Shown: positions 1 to 11,500, counted from the stretch's first letter. The stretch: 64,000 nucleotides of DNA from Paguma larvata (GCA_030068075.1 CM057844.1:15856001-15920000), one strand, 5' to 3'. Numbers and translations are program-made. Notes: generated by a model from the sequence alone, not told the origin.

Positions 1-159
1 TTCTTTAATACCATTACTTATATTTGTACTTATCTTCCCTTCCTTATACCTATTATACAAATTTGAATCCTCATTTTCTCTCCCCTTGACCACTGCATTT
101 GTTTTGTAACTGTCTTCTCTAATATTGGTCTCTCCCAACATGAATACATACAGCTGCCA

Positions 160-700
160 GAATTTATTTTCCATTGACATACTTTGAGTCATACCACAGT
201 CCTGCTCAGAAACCTCCAGTGGTTTCTCATTTCTAGCCAAGAAAGGCTGGCACATAAAACCTTGCCTGGTCTTGTCCTCAATTCACCTTCTTCAGCCTGA
301 TCTTCCAAACTAGTTCCCCAAACGTTAAGTTCTCCTCCTGCCAAACTGGCCATCACATCATTTCAGAAATGCCTGAAATTTTCCTGATTCCATGACTTGG
401 CTCAATCTATTCTTCCACCTAGGATGCCTTTCTCATTCTCAGTGGATTCCTACTCATTTAGTACTACTCACTTCAAACACCAGCTCTCTCATAAAGGCTT
501 CCAAGAAACAAGTGTTTACTCCTTTTTCTACCTCCATTGCACTTAATTCTTTCTTATTATGTTTTCCACACACGGTTTTTCATTCAAGTTATTTTTAGAC
601 CTATATTATACTTCCTCCTAAATTATCATTTCTTTGACAATGAAGACTTTTATTTCTCTTTGAAGATCTTTCCAAGGCTTCCTCAGTGTCAGATATTCAA
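160..700 (+). repeat. L2 (LINE2) 3' region, decayed
   Basis: The stretch reads like the sense strand of the L2 3' region. It has a 'ctgctcagaaacctccagtgg' type segment near 200, an 'aaccttgcctgg' segment near 258, and 'aaggcttcc' near 500. The later part is too diverged to place. It encodes nothing; short open frames here are chance. Assignment to L2 is by recalled consensus. Confidence 0.6.
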
Positions 701-733
701 GAAGATGTTATTCGATACACGAATGTGACAGTC

Positions 734-945
734 TTTATTTTTTTAAAGTTTATTTATTTATTTTAAGAAAGAGAGTGAGCGCATGTGAGTGGAGGAGGGG
801 CAGAGAGAGCCTAGGAGAGAGTCCTAAGCAGGCTCTATGATGACCACGGAGCCTGAAGCAGGCATTGAAGTCAAGAACTGTCAGATCAAGACCTGGGCCG
901 AAACCAAGATTCAGACGCATTACTGACTGAGCCACCCGGGCATCC
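734..945 (-). repeat. Felid CAN-SINE (tRNA-Lys type), minus strand
   Basis: The copy reads T-rich tail, GA-rich stretch, body, then the complement of the tRNA-like head ending 'gagccacccgggcatcc'. A 15-bp imperfect target duplication flanks it: acgaatgtgacagtc at 719-733 and atgaatgtgaaaatc at 946-960, 12 of 15 matching. The body is diverged, so this is an older copy. Confidence 0.93.
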
Positions 946-1271
946 ATGAATGTGAAAATCTATATCAAATCTGTTTTGTGACTTTCAGTTTTGTTACATA
1001 CGCTGTCTCTTTACAAAACACATTTTTGTCTTTCACCATTTTGCCTTTATTGAGAATCCTCTACCTAAGATATATTAGAAGTGCATGTGCTGAACCTGTT
1101 TTGGGAATACAGCATGTGGAATCAGAATTTTGCATGGCAAAAGTTGACTGTGTCCTGAAATTGTATTGGTATCAGTCATGCCTGATAACTGGAGTCATTT
1201 TCCAACTTTTTGGTCTCTTTGATATGAATGCAACTCAAAGAAGGAAGTTTTAGTAATCAATTAACATTTTT
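946..1271. other. Unassigned non-coding DNA
   Basis: No recognisable repeat or gene. A 91-codon frame at 978-1253 has no family features I recognise and is taken as chance. Confidence 0.5.
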
Positions 1272-1288
1272 TAGTGTCTTCTAATTTT

Positions 1289-1538
1289 TTTAAGAAGAGG
1301 AATTGCTGCCTCTTCTTTTTTTTTTTTTAATTTTTAATGTTTATTTATTTTTGAGACAGAGAGAGACAGAGTGCGAGCCGGGGAGGGGAAGAGAGAGAGG
1401 GAGACACAGAATCCGAAGCAGGCTCCAGGCTCTGAGCTGTCAGCACAGAGCCCGACTCGGGGCTTGCACCCATGAACCGTGAGATCTTGACCTGATCTGA
1501 AGTCAGATGCTTAACAGACTGAGCTGCCCAGGTGCCCC
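1289..1538 (-). repeat. Felid CAN-SINE with an extra hairpin tail
   Basis: A well-preserved copy (ccaggctctgagctgtcagc, then gagctgcccaggtgcccc) in minus orientation. The best target duplication is 1272-1288 (tagtgtcttctaatttt) and 1539-1555 (taattccttctaatttt), 14 of 17 matching, the right copy starting directly after the SINE head. That puts 1289-1312, next to the A-tail, inside the insertion. It is not SINE consensus and forms an inverted repeat, aagaagagg at 1292-1300 and cctcttctt at 1309-1317. Confidence 0.9.
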
Positions 1539-1624
1539 TAATTCCTTCTAATTTTCAAAGCAGTTTCCCAGCTCTTACATTGCCCTTGACCTTTATATAC
1601 AAGAGTAGGAAAAGGGGCTCTGGA

Positions 1625-1725
1625 GAAAAGTGCCTTCCCAAGAAGTGACTTGCCCAAAGTCCCAAAGCTAGGAAGTAGTAGAAGCAAGAGCAGCAATGGA
1701 ATCTGTCTTCCAGATGGTGATCATA
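1625..1725 (-). repeat. MIR fragment
   Basis: The segment 'gtgacttgcccaaagtccc..agctaggaagtag' matches the antisense core of MIR (acttgcccaaggtcacacagctagtaagtgg in family consensus). It is an ancient tRNA-derived SINE, about 100 bases left. Confidence 0.65.
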
Positions 1726-1745
1726 TGTTTCCACATTTCATATCA

Positions 1746-1761
1746 TTTTGGATTCTCTACT
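1746..1761. repeat. Target-site duplication of the L1, left copy
   Basis: Pairs with 2807-2822, one mismatch in 16. It fixes both ends of the L1 insertion. Confidence 0.9.
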
Positions 1762-2806
1762 CTCTTTTTTTGTTTGTTTGTTTCTTTTGGCTTAAAAAAA
1801 ATTAATTCCGGGATAGTTAACATGCAGTTTTGTATTAGTTTCAGGTGTACAATATAATGATGCAACAATTCTATACATCACTCAGTGCTCATCATGATTC
1901 AGTGTACCCTTAATCCACTTCACCAATTTCACCCATTCCCCCATCAGCCTCCCCTCTGGTACAAACCATTAGTTTGTTCTCTGTAGTTAAGAGTCTGTTT
2001 TTTTTTTTTGTTGTTGTTGTTGTTGGGTCTCTCTTTTCTTTGTTCATTTGTTTTGTTTCTTAAATTCCATATATGAGTAAAATCATATGGTATTTGTCTT
2101 TCTCTGGCTGACTTATTTCACTTAATCTACCTCTAGATCCACCCATGTTGCTGCAAAAGACAAGATTTCATTCTTTTTTATGACTGAGTAATATGCCATT
2201 GTGTATATATACAACATCTTTTTCATCCATTCATTCTATTGATGGACACTTGGGCTTCTTCTATAATTTGTCTATTGTAAATAATGCTGCAATAAACACA
2301 GGAGAGCATATATCTTTTCAAATTTGTATTTTTATCTTCTTCAGGTAAATGTCCAGTAGTGTAATTACTGGATCCTATGATAATTCTATTTTTAATTTTT
2401 TGAGGCATCTCCATACTGTTTTCCACAGTGGCTGCACCAGTTTTCATTCCCACCAACAGTGCAGAAGGGTTCCTTTTTCTCCACATCCTCACCAACACTT
2501 GTTGTATCTTGGGCTTTTGATTTTAGACATTCTGGCATGTATGAGGTAGATATCTCATTGTGGTTTCGATTTGCGTTTCCCTGATGATGAATGATGTTAA
2601 GTCTTTTCAGGTGTCTGTGGCTTTCTGTACAACTACTTTGGAAAAATGTCTATTCATGTCTTCTGTCCATTTTTAATTGGATTATTCATTTTTGGGGTTT
2701 GAGTTTTATAAGTTCTTTATATAGTTTGGATACTAGCCCTTTATCAAATATGTCATTTGCAAATATCTTCTCCATTCAGTAGATTTTCTTTTAGTTTTGT
2801 GAATTG
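1762..2806 (-). mobile_element. LINE-1, 5'-truncated, minus strand
   Basis: Reading the minus strand, this holds the last part of L1 ORF2, the 3' UTR and a TTTG-rich A-tail (tail at 1762-1785). Typical antisense ORF2 landmarks are 'gctgcaataaacac' near 2286 and 'ccaccaacagtgcag' near 2450. On the minus strand the ORF2 motif [12 protein letters not shown] can be read, followed by LKKLKIELS and a stop codon at 2375-2377, so the frame is dead. The 91-codon open frame at 2223-2498 is a different frame and not the ORF2 product. A target duplication is clear: ttttggattctctact at 1746-1761 and ttttggattctccact at 2807-2822, 15 of 16 matching. The insertion is about 1,045 bases, a 5'-truncated and non-autonomous copy. 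It is the least decayed L1 in the window. Confidence 0.95.
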
Positions 2807-2822
2807 TTTTGGATTCTCCACT
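2807..2822. repeat. Target-site duplication of the L1, right copy
   Basis: Pairs with 1746-1761 and marks the truncated 5' junction of the L1. Confidence 0.9.
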
Positions 2823-3044
2823 GTTCTATTCTGACAACCCCCAAACACTTTGAAGTACTGGAATAATTTTTTGGTAGAGCACAATCTTGTATATGCCACA
2901 CACATCTTAGTCTCTCCCCTACTTTGCAGAGAAGTTTGGTTTCGGTTGTTACATTTTGCAACAGCTTTTCTCTCACCTGCTGTTTTCTTTCACACAATTT
3001 AAGTTATATCTTGGTTTCGATGTGCCTAACAGTTTTTTTCTTTA

Positions 3045-3295
3045 TAACTTTTGGAGATAATTTACATACAATAGAAAGCCCTCACTCTTAAGTGCACCAT
3101 GAGATGGGTTTTGACAAATGGACACTTTGAGGTATTCTGCACAGTCAAGATAAAGAATATTTCTCTATCACCCTCAAAAGTTCCTTTTGTCTCTTTGTAG
3201 CCTATCCCCCATTGCCATGCCATTACTGATCTGTTCTCTGTCTGCCTAACATGTAAAACTGTTCTACATATAATTTGTATCTGAGTCATATTATG
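3045..3295 (-). repeat. Old L1M 3' end fragment
   Basis: Segments such as 'taagtgcaccatgagatggg', 'ttttgacaaatgg' and 'gtcaagataaagaatatttc' match the antisense 3' end of ancient L1M elements. No coding potential. Confidence 0.65.
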
Positions 3296-3434
3296 CCCAT
3301 ACCTCTGCTCCTCTGCTCAGAGTCCTCTCTTGGCTTCCCTGCTCCCTCACAATAAAAGTGTACATCCTTTAAATTATTTTTCCTATGTCTTCTCAACTTC
3401 AATATGCACAGGAAACCTCGGAGGATATTTTAAA
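3296..3434 (+). repeat. L2 fragment, part 1 (interrupted)
   Basis: 'ctgctcagagtcctctcttgg' resembles the L2 3' region. It probably continues beyond the MER5A at 3435 into 3533-3640. Confidence 0.45.
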
Positions 3435-3530
3435 AGGATATTCTGGTACAGTAGGGCTGAAGCGGGACCTGAGATTCTGCATTTCTAACAAACTCTCAAA
3501 TAGTGCTGACACATTTTGGTCAGCAAGGAA
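3435..3530 (+). repeat. MER5A-like hAT DNA-transposon fragment
   Basis: 'gacctgagattctgcatttc', 'taacaaactctcaaatagtgctgac' and 'tcagcaagg' follow the MER5A sense consensus to its terminal region. It is a short non-autonomous hAT-Charlie relic nested in L2. Confidence 0.75.
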
Positions 3531-3532
3531 CT

Positions 3533-3640
3533 CGGCATTTATTACCCACATAAGGGCAAAGACTCGGTCTCTTTCGTTTACCACTGGATCCCCAGTGCCT
3601 AGACAGTGCCTGCCATACACTAGCTGTTCTTCCTCCCTGC
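3533..3640 (+). repeat. L2 3' terminus, part 2
   Basis: 'gggcaaagactcggtctctttc' and 'ccccagtgcctagacagtgcc' are the hallmark of the L2 3' end, here in sense orientation directly after the MER5A. Confidence 0.75.
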
Positions 3641-3787
3641 TCTCAACAATTTCTAGTCAGGGGCTCCAAGCATGTGATTTCAGAAAAGCTGTCTGCTGAG
3701 GATTGTAAAAATGGAAGAAAGGTCGCAGACTTATGTTCACAGTCACAAGGAATCTTAAGCAAATAGACTTTATACCCAGTGAGGCTT

Positions 3788-4010
3788 TTTTTTTTTTTAA
3801 ATTTAATGTTCATTTATTTTTCAGAGAGAAAGAGAGAGACAGAGTGTGAGTGGGGGAGGGGCAGAGAAAGAGGGAGACAGAGAACCTGGAGCAGGCAGAG
3901 GTTCTGAGCTTTCAGCACAGAGCCCGAGGTGGGGCCCAAACCCATGAACCTTGAGATCATGACCTGAACTGAAGTCGGACGTGCAATTGACTGAGCCACC
4001 GAGGCACCCC
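3788..4010 (-). repeat. Felid CAN-SINE, minus strand
   Basis: A full copy from the T-rich tail to 'gagccaccgaggcacccc'. The target duplication is tacccagtgaggctt at 3773-3787 and tacccagtgagactt at 4011-4025, 14 of 15. The window's longest open frame (129 codons, 3814-4203, minus) runs through this SINE and is not a gene. Confidence 0.97.
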
Positions 4011-4025
4011 TACCCAGTGAGACTT

Positions 4026-6640
4026 TTGACAGATGTGAGTCTTTAATGTGGAGGATAAGGAGTGGGGAGTGGGGAGAGGGGACACTGATGTTGCTTAAGA
4101 TGATCAAAGGTGGCTCCAGTTCACCAGCCCATTGCCAACTTTCCCACTGACCCCTGCTTTCGCATTTCACTTGGTGGGATTCAGGAAATTCTGCCCTTTC
4201 CACTTAGACAAAGACTGAGGGAGTACCTGAGGCAGAAGTGCATTGTTACATGACCAGGTTCATGTCTATGAAAGAACAGGTCATTGAGAGACAGGAGCCT
4301 GCGGACCATTCACTTCTGGCTCGTTTACCTGGCCATTCAGAGAGCGCACAGCACTGCAGAGAGAAGAGGAAGGGTGTCTGTCTGAGGCCACTACATGAGT
4401 TAAATAAATGAGTGCCTGCATTGACAGAGCATCCTAGACTCAGTGCTCCTGCTCCATACAGACCGTGCTTTCAGGCTATTCAAAATTCTACCTCCGATTG
4501 GGAGGAAAATTACTCACAGCTGGGTAACGAAGTCGCATCTGTGTTCTGCAGCTAGCTGAAGCCACCTCATTCCTCTTTATCTGATCTAAATTGTACTGCT
4601 ATTTCAAAATCGTATGTAAATGTAAAAGGGAGAGAAGTTTGAAAGGAAAGTTACACATAAGAACTTCGGTTGGCTTCTGGGTTTGAGACATTGTTACAAG
4701 GTTAGTGTTGATTCAATATTTGATTATGTGAGGCATAGAGCAAATTATGTGTTTTATTCAACTAATGCTCAAAAAACCTGAATATAAATTACTCAAAAGA
4801 GAAGCAAATTATGCACCTCTCCTGAACCCTCATCAGTCAGTCAGCATGTACCCATTTCTTCAACTTCTGTTCCTTACCTGGGGTTGCCTGTCAATCATTC
4901 AATCATCCTAATATACAATACTGTTTATAAGAGTAGGAGACTCGACAGTCAGACACAAAGCACTTCTACATGTCCAGAAGGAGACCAGAGCTTAGTGACT
5001 TGCCATTGACACCTCCCCTTTGCAAGTTATCCTGAAGTTTTTTCCCTACCATGTGACTCCACTGCCCCCACGACCTTCAAAGGCTCTCTTCTGCCAGTGG
5101 AAGGAAGTCTAAACATCTTGGAATGGCATTCAGAAACTTCCTTGGTGTTTGAAGGGTGTAGTGATTTGCTGGCAGTCATAGCACTACTAAATGGTGAGGC
5201 CCAAATACCAACCCAGATGGGGTCTTCCCTACAGGTTTCATTCCTAATTTTTACTCATATAACCTCTCATACAATCTATGTTTAATCCAGAAATGCTTAA
5301 CCGAGGTAAGAGTCTCAATACCTAAAACAGAAAAGACAGTGGAAAACAATTTTGGTGTCTTTCCTTTCTCAACTCTAATGCAAGATCTGTGTGTCTTTTC
5401 TCTCCATGTGTTTGTGCATATGACACACATGTACTGTGCAGAGCCAGGCGGTTGTAATAATAATAATATGCCTCATTGCATGAGCAGTGGGAGAATTATT
5501 TAAAAAAATAAATATAGTGAATCAGGGCTCTAAATCATTGGTTTAGAACAGGCTGGAAAAAAAGGTTGTATTTTTATAAGTCAAAAACAAGTCCTAACTT
5601 CAATAGATCAATTGTAGGTGTAACAATGTTGCCCTTATTCACTGTCTGTCAACAACTCGGGGAAGGTGGGAATAATTCTAATCATTAGTTATATCTGACA
5701 CAACCTCCATCCTACATTTCATCAATGGGAGTCTATGACGAGGTGTGCTCCAGTGGTTTGGAAACATTTCAAAGGAAAACTAAGATTTGTGGAGTAATTT
5801 GAAAGACAGGAGGGAGTGAGGGAGGGAGTCATCTGGAGGCTCCAAATGAATTGGCAAACTGTGTGAAAGGACCGTTCAGCCTGACAGGTACAAGGGGCAG
5901 GCCTTCTGAGATATAATGTGCTTCTGATTGCTGGCTGACAAGTTATTTTCTTTTCTGTCTTCCAAAATATGCAAGACTTTTTCCATGTTGTGATTTACAA
6001 CTGGGTTAGGTTTCATCCACCTGTGGGTCTCTGCAAACTGTGTGGGGTGTTAATAGTGAGAGACCACGTTTTGAGAGAGTTTTACCATGTCAAGAAAGCC
6101 AGAGAAATGGGAGGTCTGACCCTGCTTTCTAGATGAGATGGCTATTGACAAAGTAAAAGAATATCAAGTAATAGCTCATTCATCAGGCACCAAAGCTAAA
6201 TGAGGACTTCAGTATAAATGATTATTTCAGACAAATGAAAAAAAAAGAGCTGTGAATTTCATTTCTTGTTTTCTTGAGTAAAGTATAAAGAGCGTCATTT
6301 AACATTTCTTGACATATGGATAGCATACCATTGAACTTCAACGGCTGCGTTGTCCTATGCGGACAATATACCAAATCATTTATTTTGATATCAATTATTA
6401 CTTGATTACTTCTTTTGACAAGTCACTGGGCTAATAATGCTGGAAGTTCAGTCAGGAAGAAGACTGACATAACCGCTAGCCCCATAAGCTCTGCTAAGGT
6501 ATGGAAAACCATCTGGTCAAATTCTAGTCTGCCAAGCTCTTTATGTTATTACTTCTGTTTATTTCCATCAGTATTTGTGTTTTTAAAATGTTACTCATTT
6601 AAACAACAGGAAAAGAATGAAGGACAAACAGCACAAGAAA
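4026..6640. other. Unassigned, mostly unique-looking DNA
   Basis: No gene and no clear young repeat. One weak antisense MIR trace lies near 5135-5225. A purine-rich 'gggagtgagggagggag' patch lies near 5812. The 62- and 118-codon frames at 5097 and 6415 have no recognisable features. Confidence 0.5.
5135..5225 (-). repeat. MIR trace
   Basis: 'agtgatttgctggcagtcat', 'gcactactaaatggtgagg' and 'caaataccaacccag' line up with the antisense MIR core. Strongly diverged. Confidence 0.45.
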
Positions 6641-6659
6641 GAAAAGTGGGAAAGAAGGA

Positions 6660-6770
6660 AGAATGGAAGAACATTCTGGAGGATCTACTCTGTGCCAAGC
6701 ATAACCCCAGGCACTGGAGATATAAGTGTCTAACAGCAGAAAGGACAGGTGAGTTCTTCCTTGTCCTCTA
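6660..6770 (-). repeat. L2 fragment
   Basis: 'ctactctgtgccaagcat..ccaggcactggagatata' is the antisense L2 signature (ctactatgtgccaggcactg..ggggatac in the family). It overlaps the end of a chance 118-codon frame. Confidence 0.6.
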
Positions 6771-6879
6771 AGGGAGAGATTGTAACTTATTAATCATCTT
6801 TAATTCTATTTTCCTAGTATCAGCATTGCACCTAGAATAGTCAATAGGTATCAACTAGGTGACTGATTTGATGAATGAT

Positions 6880-7790
6880 CTTGGTGCATGAATATGAACT
6901 TGTTACACAAGTTCATTTACAATACATCCAAAATCAAAGGTAAATGATTTTAAATTACTTATTTCCCTAAAGAATTTCCTTACTGTAGAGTCTTCATGAC
7001 ATCAGGCCCGAGCATTCTTACAAATAGCTCCGTCTGCCATCTTAGTGAATGAAGAAATTGTTCTGTATTAATCCTAAATGGTATTTCTGTCAGAGCTGTG
7101 ATAAACGAAAAGTGAAGATTAAGGGTATGGTGTGGATAAGTGATGACATTTCTTAGAGAGAGGTGGTTAAGAAGTTAGCTGTAAAATTAAATGGGGAATG
7201 GGAAGTATAAGATGGTCTTAATTCATTCTCTCATTTCCTAGTCACAGAATTGAGGCATTGTATCTTGGTATCAAGAAATAGATTGTTTAATGTCTCTGAC
7301 ATAGAATGTCAGATGTAGCAGTAACATTTCAGAGAAATGTAAGACAAACAAAGTGAAATAATGGTTATTGTTGGTTAATTGTGGCATACTAACATGCTTC
7401 TAATAAGTGGATTGAATTTTTCTGTGTTGCTATTTGCAGATGTCTCTTTATGTCATAAATTATATACATATTTTAATTATCTTGACCATTTATTTGCTCA
7501 TCAATCACAGTTAAGACTGAGTGAGTCCATGAAATATCAATTCTCTAATGCAAGTAACGATCCTGGTTATTTACTCAGAAAATTAAAAACAGAGTAAGAA
7601 TTTTGTTATCCTGCAAAGAGGTACACTAGTCAACAATTCTGATTAATTTAATGCTGATTCAGATAGCCTTTATAGTGAGTTCTACTTCATTCATTTCTTA
7701 GTTGCTCTACCAACCACTCTACCATAATGGAAAGGTAGTCTTCTTGAGACACTTTTCTTCACTAGAAAGCAGTTTGTATCTTTTCTTTTT
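6880..7790. other. Unassigned AT-rich DNA
   Basis: No gene or repeat recognised. A 72-codon frame at 7379-7597 has no family features. Confidence 0.45.
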
Positions 7791-7796
7791 AAGGAA

Positions 7797-7980
7797 AAAA
7801 AAATTTTAATGTTTATTTATTTTTGAGACAGAGAGAGAGAGGGAGACAGAGAATCTAAAGCAGTCTCCAGGCTCTTATGGGTCGGTGCAGAGCCTGACAG
7901 AGGGCTCGAAATCACAAAGTGTGAGATCATGACCTGAGCCAAAGTTGGACATTTAACCAATTGAGCCCCCCAGGCACTCC
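7797..7980 (-). repeat. Felid CAN-SINE, minus strand
   Basis: 'aatgtttatttatttttgag' through 'caattgagccccccaggcactcc'. The body is shortened between the GA-rich stretch and 'ggagacagagaatct'. The target duplication is not clear because both flanks are A/T runs (ttaaggaaa, cttaagaaa). Confidence 0.92.
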
Positions 7981-8889
7981 TCTTAAGAAATTTTTAATGC
8001 AAATATTAGTTACTGTTCATTTCAAAAATACAGAAAAATGATATTATTAATAAGTATTTGAAAATTTCAGCTAGAGGTCATGATTGACTCATTTCCATGA
8101 TAGAAAATTCTACTGGAGGATTTTAGGAAGGTCCTTTTTAAAGAACATTCTAACTAACAGAACGCTACTTAAGAGCTTTTACTTTCTATTTCTGCTGTCA
8201 GAAATGGCCATTTTTTATGCAGATGTTCTGCATGTCGTAGGTATGGATACGTCTTGATACTGTTTTTTTTGGGAACACAATTCAATATCATACATAATTA
8301 TTCACTCTGCATTCCCAGGTGAATCTGCAAAAGCCTTTAGTCGAAATTCCTCATGCTGTTATGTGACTAAACGCTTGGAGGGAAAGGTAATTATAAATTC
8401 CTCTCCATTTTCCTTTCTAATAGATCCATTAACTTTTAAAGATTTTTCGTATGTGATGAAAGTATAACACAGGCTTAAGAACAGAATCAATAGGAAGGGC
8501 ACTAGTAGAAGGGTAAAGTTTGACCAGTTGTGGAAAGTCATTTACCAGCAATGAAGGTCTTACTTTGAGAAAGGAGAAATAGCGATGTACAGGATCCTGA
8601 GGCACGTATTGTTTCAGAAGGCAGACCATGTAAACTTATCGACAAGTAAGAATGTCAAAGTCGGACTTCTGTTGAGGTTATTCCCAATCCTGAGTGTTTT
8701 TCTTAAGAAATGTCCCTCAATTTAGAGAAAACAAGTTTTGAACTTCATACACTTCTAGTTCATGGGCATATGGATACAGCCATATGCTTGGCATTTTTAT
8801 CACATTATATTTGTAGGGAAGGTGTCTGTTTTCTATTGCAGGCCCCTCCCTACTTTATGATAGTTCCAGAAACCAAATGTTTCTTGCTG
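7981..8889. other. Unassigned DNA
   Basis: No gene or repeat recognised. Overlapping 60-66 codon minus-strand frames at 8359-8629 are chance. Confidence 0.45.
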
Positions 8890-8899
8890 TGGTAGTTGT

Positions 8900-9345
8900 G
8901 TTTAAAGATGATCACCATCAAGTCCTTCCTGGTATGGGCATCACAGTCCCTCATGGAGAAAAACTATCTATTCTTCTACCTTCTGCTCTTTCCAATCTGG
9001 AATGGCTTGTGACTAGGTTGAACTACAGAATGGGGTAAAGATGATGGGCTCCAAATTCTGAGTCTCTTTGTTAAGAGGACTGGCACTCCCTGTTTCTTGC
9101 CTTTCAAGTACTAATTTGTCATTTAGGGAGGCCAGGCTACTCTGCCGTGCAGAGTACCACAGGTAGGAGCACTGAGACACCAGACATGTAAATGACAACC
9201 ATCTGAGAGCCTTCAGATGACTTCAGTCCCAACCACCATCTTATTGCAACCATGTGAGGAGCCCCAAATAATCACCCAGCAGAGCTCAGTCAACCCATTA
9301 GGTCGTGCTATCTTAGTGAAATAGCTGAACAGTAGAACAAGTGAC
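8900..9345 (+). repeat. MLT1-like LTR (ERVL-MaLR), old solo LTR
   Basis: 'ggaatggcttgtgactaggt' near 9000 and 'caccagacatgtaaatga', 'gagccttcagatgacttcag', 'attgcaaccatgtgagg', 'cccagcagagctcagtcaac' at 9177-9295 follow the order of MLT1-type LTR 3' halves. No internal retroviral sequence is seen nearby. Confidence 0.7.
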
Positions 9346-9409
9346 AGAGAGCTGTGAGACCAGGGTGAATTACAAAGCCAGAAAGGACAACATAAGAACA
9401 ACAAGATTT

Positions 9410-10250
9410 AAATCACAAAACCTCATAAGGGGGCTTCATCCAGTGGGTTTTTCCACATTTTTTCTTCTTGTGGATCTATAAACTTTTTCTTTAAAATAAT
9501 TTCTTTCATTGTAAATTGATATAACAGCTTTACAAAATATTTGGGAATGAGAGAAGAGAAAAACATTCTCCCTCAGCTCACCATCCTTACGTATTTATTT
9601 GAAGTTAGCTTTTAGGTAATTTCCTATCAGATTTTTTTTTTTCTTGATCATATGCATTATGTTTCACTTCACTAAAATTATAGCCAAAGGCTGATCTGGT
9701 ATTGTGGTACGTGAGGCTTGCATATATTAGGGGGGGAAAGAGAAAAATCTTAATTCAAGACAAAATTTAAATAATGTCACTTAATTTTTTTTTTACAAAA
9801 ATCTATAACCATGTGAAACATACAGCTATAGCCTCTCTTAAGAGACATGGAGAAGCTTTGTAAGCGGAGGCCCCAGGACTTAAGTTTCAATAGCTTTGCT
9901 GGTAAATTACTGTTCACCACAATGTACATATAAATTTGCATTGTGTTATTTTCTTTTATTATGTGAAAATAATTTCCCGTGTTGAAACCTAGCCTATATA
10001 TCTGAGCTTTAAAGATTTCATATTTTTATGTTGAGTCAGTATGCCCTAATCGCCTTAATATAGAATTTTTGAAACTTGGGACTACTGACAATTTGAGTTG
10101 AGTAATTCTTTGTTGGGGGAGACTGTCCTATCACCAGATGTCTTCTTGAGAGAGATTGCCCTAATAAATCCTCTACTCTGGTAACTTATGTCATTTCCTT
10201 TCTTATCATTATTAGTTGAAGAATATTTTCATAAATATGATTATATTCAA
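9410..10250. other. Unassigned AT-rich DNA with one old repeat trace
   Basis: No gene. Around 10070-10140 'cttgggactactgacaattt' and 'taattctttgttgggg' resemble a common old mammalian DNA-transposon relic, which I cannot name with confidence. Confidence 0.4.
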
Positions 10251-10254
10251 TTCT

Positions 10255-10400
10255 TAACTTTCCCCTTAAGTTAACTCTTAGAAATGGAATTACTATGTTA
10301 AAGAGAATGATTATTGACATGATTTTCAGTGTATACTGCCAAACTTCCTTTCCCTAAAGGTTTACAGTTTTCTGAAGTATAGGGCAACACATTTAACATG
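10255..10400 (-). repeat. Possible L1M fragment
   Basis: 'ctcttagaaatggaattact', 'gttaaagag' and 'atactgccaaacttcc' resemble the antisense 3' part of L1M ORF2. Weak, short match. Confidence 0.4.
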
Positions 10401-11365
10401 TTTAACATTTTAACATTTTAATATAATTAAATATTATAATAAGGAAGTACATTTAAAACATATAATATACTCAGAGGATATTATAATTAAAACCATTTAT
10501 TTTGCTAATACACTGTAATTATTGTCTGGGAATCTACCTTCCTATAGAAGGTCACCAAAGAAATTCTGGGTTGACTTTTTTTTTTAACTTTAAAATTCTA
10601 AAAATTATATTTTGAAAAAGAATTGCTCTATTTCCACCAAACATGAGAAGGGACTTGAAGATACCATTCTGGTTCATAGTTTTTCTTACTCTCTGCCTGC
10701 TTTAGCCCTTCACAGGGAAAGTCTATATTTTAATTCAGAAAGCAAGTTGTAAAGCCATTTCAACATAATCGACTTGCAGAGATAGGAAAACCATAGGCTT
10801 CCTGCTCTGGTTGTATTTCATGAATAAAGAAGACAGACCAGACTTCCCAGCCTGTGTCTACACCTGTAGGGATGGCTAATTAACTGCAGCTCTTTTCCCC
10901 ATGTCATCATTACAAAAGCCCAATTACCCACCCCTCCCAAAAATAAACAAAGATATCAGTTGTTTTGTGTCATGAATAGAAACTAGAAACATGGCTTTTT
11001 GTTCTCTCTGAGGCCTGCTGTGAACATCCCCTCTCTCTGAGAGAAAGTTCACCCTCTATCCCAGATGGTTGAAAACACTGCCTTCTGTTTTACTTCAGTT
11101 CCACAGTGTTTAAAGTGTAGAACAGATCTCTGTCAGCTGGCAACCTCAACAGGCTTTACTTTCAAGGAGTCCACAAGCCCCTTTTAAAGGACTGCCTCCT
11201 CCAGGGTATGATGGCCAAAGCTCTAAACCACTAGAAGGGTGGGGTTTGTCCCTGATGAAGGAATTGACATAGCACAGGTAGTTAAGGAGCTTAAAAGGTC
11301 TTCTACATAAGGAGTAGAGTTCACTTTCACGTGTAAAGTTTCTTGGGGCTATAAAAAAGTACAAT
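10401..11365. other. Unassigned DNA
   Basis: Very AT-rich at 10400-10510 (taacattttaatataatt type runs). No gene or repeat recognised in the remainder. Confidence 0.45.
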
Positions 11366-11500
11366 TCCTCCTTTCATCAGTCCCTCCCTCTATCATTTCC
11401 TTCCTCAGTTCCTTCCTTTCTTCCTTCCTTATTTCCCTTCCTATCTCCCTCATTCTTTGCCTCATTGAGTTACTATCTTCCTCTCTCTCTCTCCCACTTT
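11366..11500 (+). repeat. Pyrimidine-rich (TTCC)n low-complexity tract
   Basis: About 130 bases of imperfect ttcc/ccct repeats followed by a short (CT)n run near 11480. The strand is nearly all pyrimidine. Confidence 0.85.

Noticed and set aside
2223..2498. 91-codon minus frame that looks like an L1 protein
   Set aside because: It is in a different frame from ORF2. The true ORF2 frame shows the [12 protein letters not shown] motif and a stop at 2375-2377.
3814..4203. Longest open frame in the window (129 codons, minus)
   Set aside because: Much of it is antisense SINE sequence, the remainder has no known features, and there is no surrounding gene structure.
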